Below, piece by piece: positions 6,200 to 7,354 of a DNA stretch of 7,354 nucleotides (positions are counted from its first letter, which is position 1; each line of letters starts with the position of its first letter). The stretch is taken from contig JAITIG010000062.1 of the NCBI GenBank assembly GCA_031279575.1, forward strand, positions 1-7,354, written 5' to 3'. The translations under genes and the position numbers were made by a program. The notes under the pieces are model-generated. The model saw only the letters and a list, made by a program, of their open reading frames with translations, had not been told where the DNA came from and did no database searches. The stretch is from Bifidobacteriaceae bacterium. GTDB lineage: Bacteria; Actinomycetota; Actinomycetes; Actinomycetales; WQXJ01.

Positions 6200-7354
6200 A
6201 TGCAGGCCATGACCCTTCCGATCGGCACCGAGCTGGGCGGCTACGTGCTGGCGGGGGTCTTGGGCTCCGGCGCCTCCGGCACCGTCTACCGGGCCCGGGA
6301 CGCCGAGGGGCTGAGCGTGGCGCTGAAGCTGCTGCACCCCAACGTGGCGGCCGAGCCGGCCGCGCGCCGCCGCCTGGCGCGGGAGGTCGAGGCCCAGCGC
6401 GCCATCCGCTCGCCCTTTGTGGCGCAGGTGGTGGACGTGGAACTCGACGGGGCCGAGGTGTTCATCGTCACCGAGCTGGTCGAGGGCGCCTCGCTGGCGC
6501 GCGACATCGCCAAAAACGGCCCCTGGCCGGTGGGGGACCTGGCCTCGCTGGCGCGGGACCTGGACCAGGCTTTGGCGGCGGTACACGCGGCGGGCGTGGT
6601 CCATCGCGACATCAAGCCGTCCAATGTGGTGTTGAACCGGCGCGGGCGGCCGGTGCTGATCGACTTCGGAATTGCCCAGGAGGTCGCCTCCGACCGGCTG
6701 ACCGGCACCGGCCTGGTGGCGGGCACGCCGGGCTTTGTCTCGCCGGAGCTGCTGCGCGGCGGCGACCCGAGCCCCGCCTCAGACCGCTGGGCGGCGGCCG
6801 CCCTGCTGCTGGGGGCGGCGAGTGGGCGCCAGCCGTTCGGCGGCGGGGCGATCGAGGCGGTGCTGGCCCGCGTCCTGGACGGCGCGGCCGATTTGGACGG
6901 CCTGCCCCGGCCCGTGGCAGACGCCTTCCGCGCCGCCTTGGACCCGGAGCCCCGGCGCCGCCTGCCGCTGGCCGGGTTGGCCCGGGCGCTGGAGGCGGCG
7001 TTGGCTGCCCCCGCCCCGGCCGAGGCGGACCTGCCGCCCACCCGCGTCGCGCCCGCCCACCCCGGCGACCCTTACGGCCCCGGCGGCCCCGGTGGCCCCG
7101 GCGACCCTGGCGCCGCCTACGGCCCCGGCGGCCCTGGCGCCTCCTACGGCCCCGGCGATCATTCCGGCCCCGGTGGCCCTGAGGACTCCGGTGGCCCCGG
7201 TGGCCCTGGCGCCTCCTACGGCCCCGGTGGTTCCTACGGCCCCGGCGATCATTACGGCCCCGGTGGCCCCGGTGGCCCCGGTGGCCCTGGTGCCGCCTAC
7301 GGGCCCGGCGAGCATTACGGCCCCGGTGGCCCCGGTGGACCCGGTGCCGCCTAC
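6200..7354 (+). CDS. PknB-type Ser/Thr protein kinase with Gly-Pro-Gly repeat tail (3' end cut)
   Basis: The frame is open for 385 codons to the last base. Residues about 14-268 form a complete Hanks-type kinase domain: glycine loop GSGASG at 22-27, ATP-binding Lys43 (VALK), helix-C Glu62, catalytic loop HRDIKPSN at 135-142 with Asp137, Asp155-Phe-Gly, and SPE at 181-183 in place of APE. Activation-loop threonines 168 and 170 have the spacing of the PknB autophosphorylation sites, and the HRD arginine marks an activation-loop-regulated kinase. An Ala/Pro linker follows, then from residue 293 a Gly-Pro-Gly and x-x-Tyr repeat tail. No membrane segment has been reached, so a C-terminal membrane or sensor domain remains possible downstream. 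The ATG at 6200 is preferred; ATG 6209 is the alternative. Substrates are unknown. It diverges from radA across 96 nt, which alone does not link their functions. Confidence 0.93.
   Translation, partial: MQAMTLPIGTELGGYVLAGVLGSGASGTVYRARDAEGLSVALKLLHPNVAAEPAARRRLAREVEAQRAIRSPFVAQVVDVELDGAEVFIVTELVEGASLARDIAKNGPWPVGDLASLARDLDQALAAVHAAGVVHRDIKPSNVVLNRRGRPVLIDFGIAQEVASDRLTGTGLVAGTPGFVSPELLRGGDPSPASDRWAAAALLLGAASGRQPFGGGAIEAVLARVLDGAADLDGLPRPVADAFRAALDPEPRRRLPLAGLARALEAALAAPAPAEADLPPTRVAPAHPGDPYGPGGPGGPGDPGAAYGPGGPGASYGPGDHSGPGGPEDSGGPGGPGASYGPGGSYGPGDHYGPGGPGGPGGPGAAYGPGEHYGPGGPGGPGAAY
7076..7354 (+). repeat. 9-bp in-frame repeat encoding Gly-Pro-Gly tripeptides
   Basis: Thirty-one consecutive tripeptides stay in phase to the window edge; 19 of them are Gly-Pro-Gly (GGC CCC GGC or GGC CCC GGT). 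The others are mostly tyrosine-ended (AAY three times, ASY twice, GSY, DHY, EHY), with DPG, GPE, DSG and DHS. Larger blocks recur, such as ASYGPG and GPG followed by DHY or EHY. The array is nested, with a 9-bp unit inside longer repeated modules, and its end is outside the window. Confidence 0.92.

Noticed and set aside
6104..6604. The radA frame stays open upstream, allowing a 665-residue protein.
   Set aside because: The added part would be antisense to the kinase N-terminus, and the RadA zinc finger normally lies near the N-terminus, as it does with the ATG at 6103.
7076..7354. Collagen-like triple helix in the kinase tail.
   Set aside because: Glycine is not kept at every third position; AAY, ASY, DHY, EHY and DPG units interrupt it repeatedly.

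Overview
This window is from a GC-rich bacterium, almost certainly an actinomycete. Third codon positions are dominated by G and C, GTG and TTG start codons are used, and gene content and order are typical of Actinomycetota: radA next to disA, ppk next to a two-domain mutT1, and a PknB-type Ser/Thr kinase. The sequence does not fix a genus.

Layout: positions 1 to about 6.1 kb carry four genes on the minus strand. Reading in their direction of transcription they are radA (6103 to 4607, RadA/Sms recombination ATPase), disA (4271 to 3162, diadenylate cyclase making c-di-AMP), ppk (3089 to 969, polyphosphate kinase 1) and mutT1 (960 to the window edge, Nudix plus histidine-phosphatase protein, only its last few residues missing). 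mutT1 follows ppk with only 8 nt between them, and its ribosome binding site overlaps the ppk stop codon. disA and ppk are 72 nt apart. radA and disA are separated by 335 nt of less biased sequence, which holds a possible but unproven 59-codon ORF on the opposite strand.

On the plus strand, a Ser/Thr protein kinase gene starts at 6200, diverges from radA across 96 nt, and runs off the window end. Its kinase domain has all the catalytic motifs. It is followed by a striking Gly-Pro-Gly / x-x-Tyr tripeptide-repeat tail that is still going at the last base. In the divergent gap each gene has a TAnnnT hexamer 6 to 7 nt before its ATG, consistent with two leaderless transcripts.

Together the minus-strand genes combine DNA repair (RadA), DNA-integrity signalling through c-di-AMP (DisA), polyphosphate storage and signalling (PPK1) and nucleotide-pool sanitation (MutT1). 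A common stress theme is an inference from known family roles. No clearly new system is visible. The least ordinary features are three in-frame low-complexity expansions: an 18-bp repeat in the RadA linker, a 12-bp repeat giving RadA an Ala-Gly tail, and the 9-bp repeat in the kinase tail. No tRNA, rRNA, insertion sequence or CRISPR array was seen.
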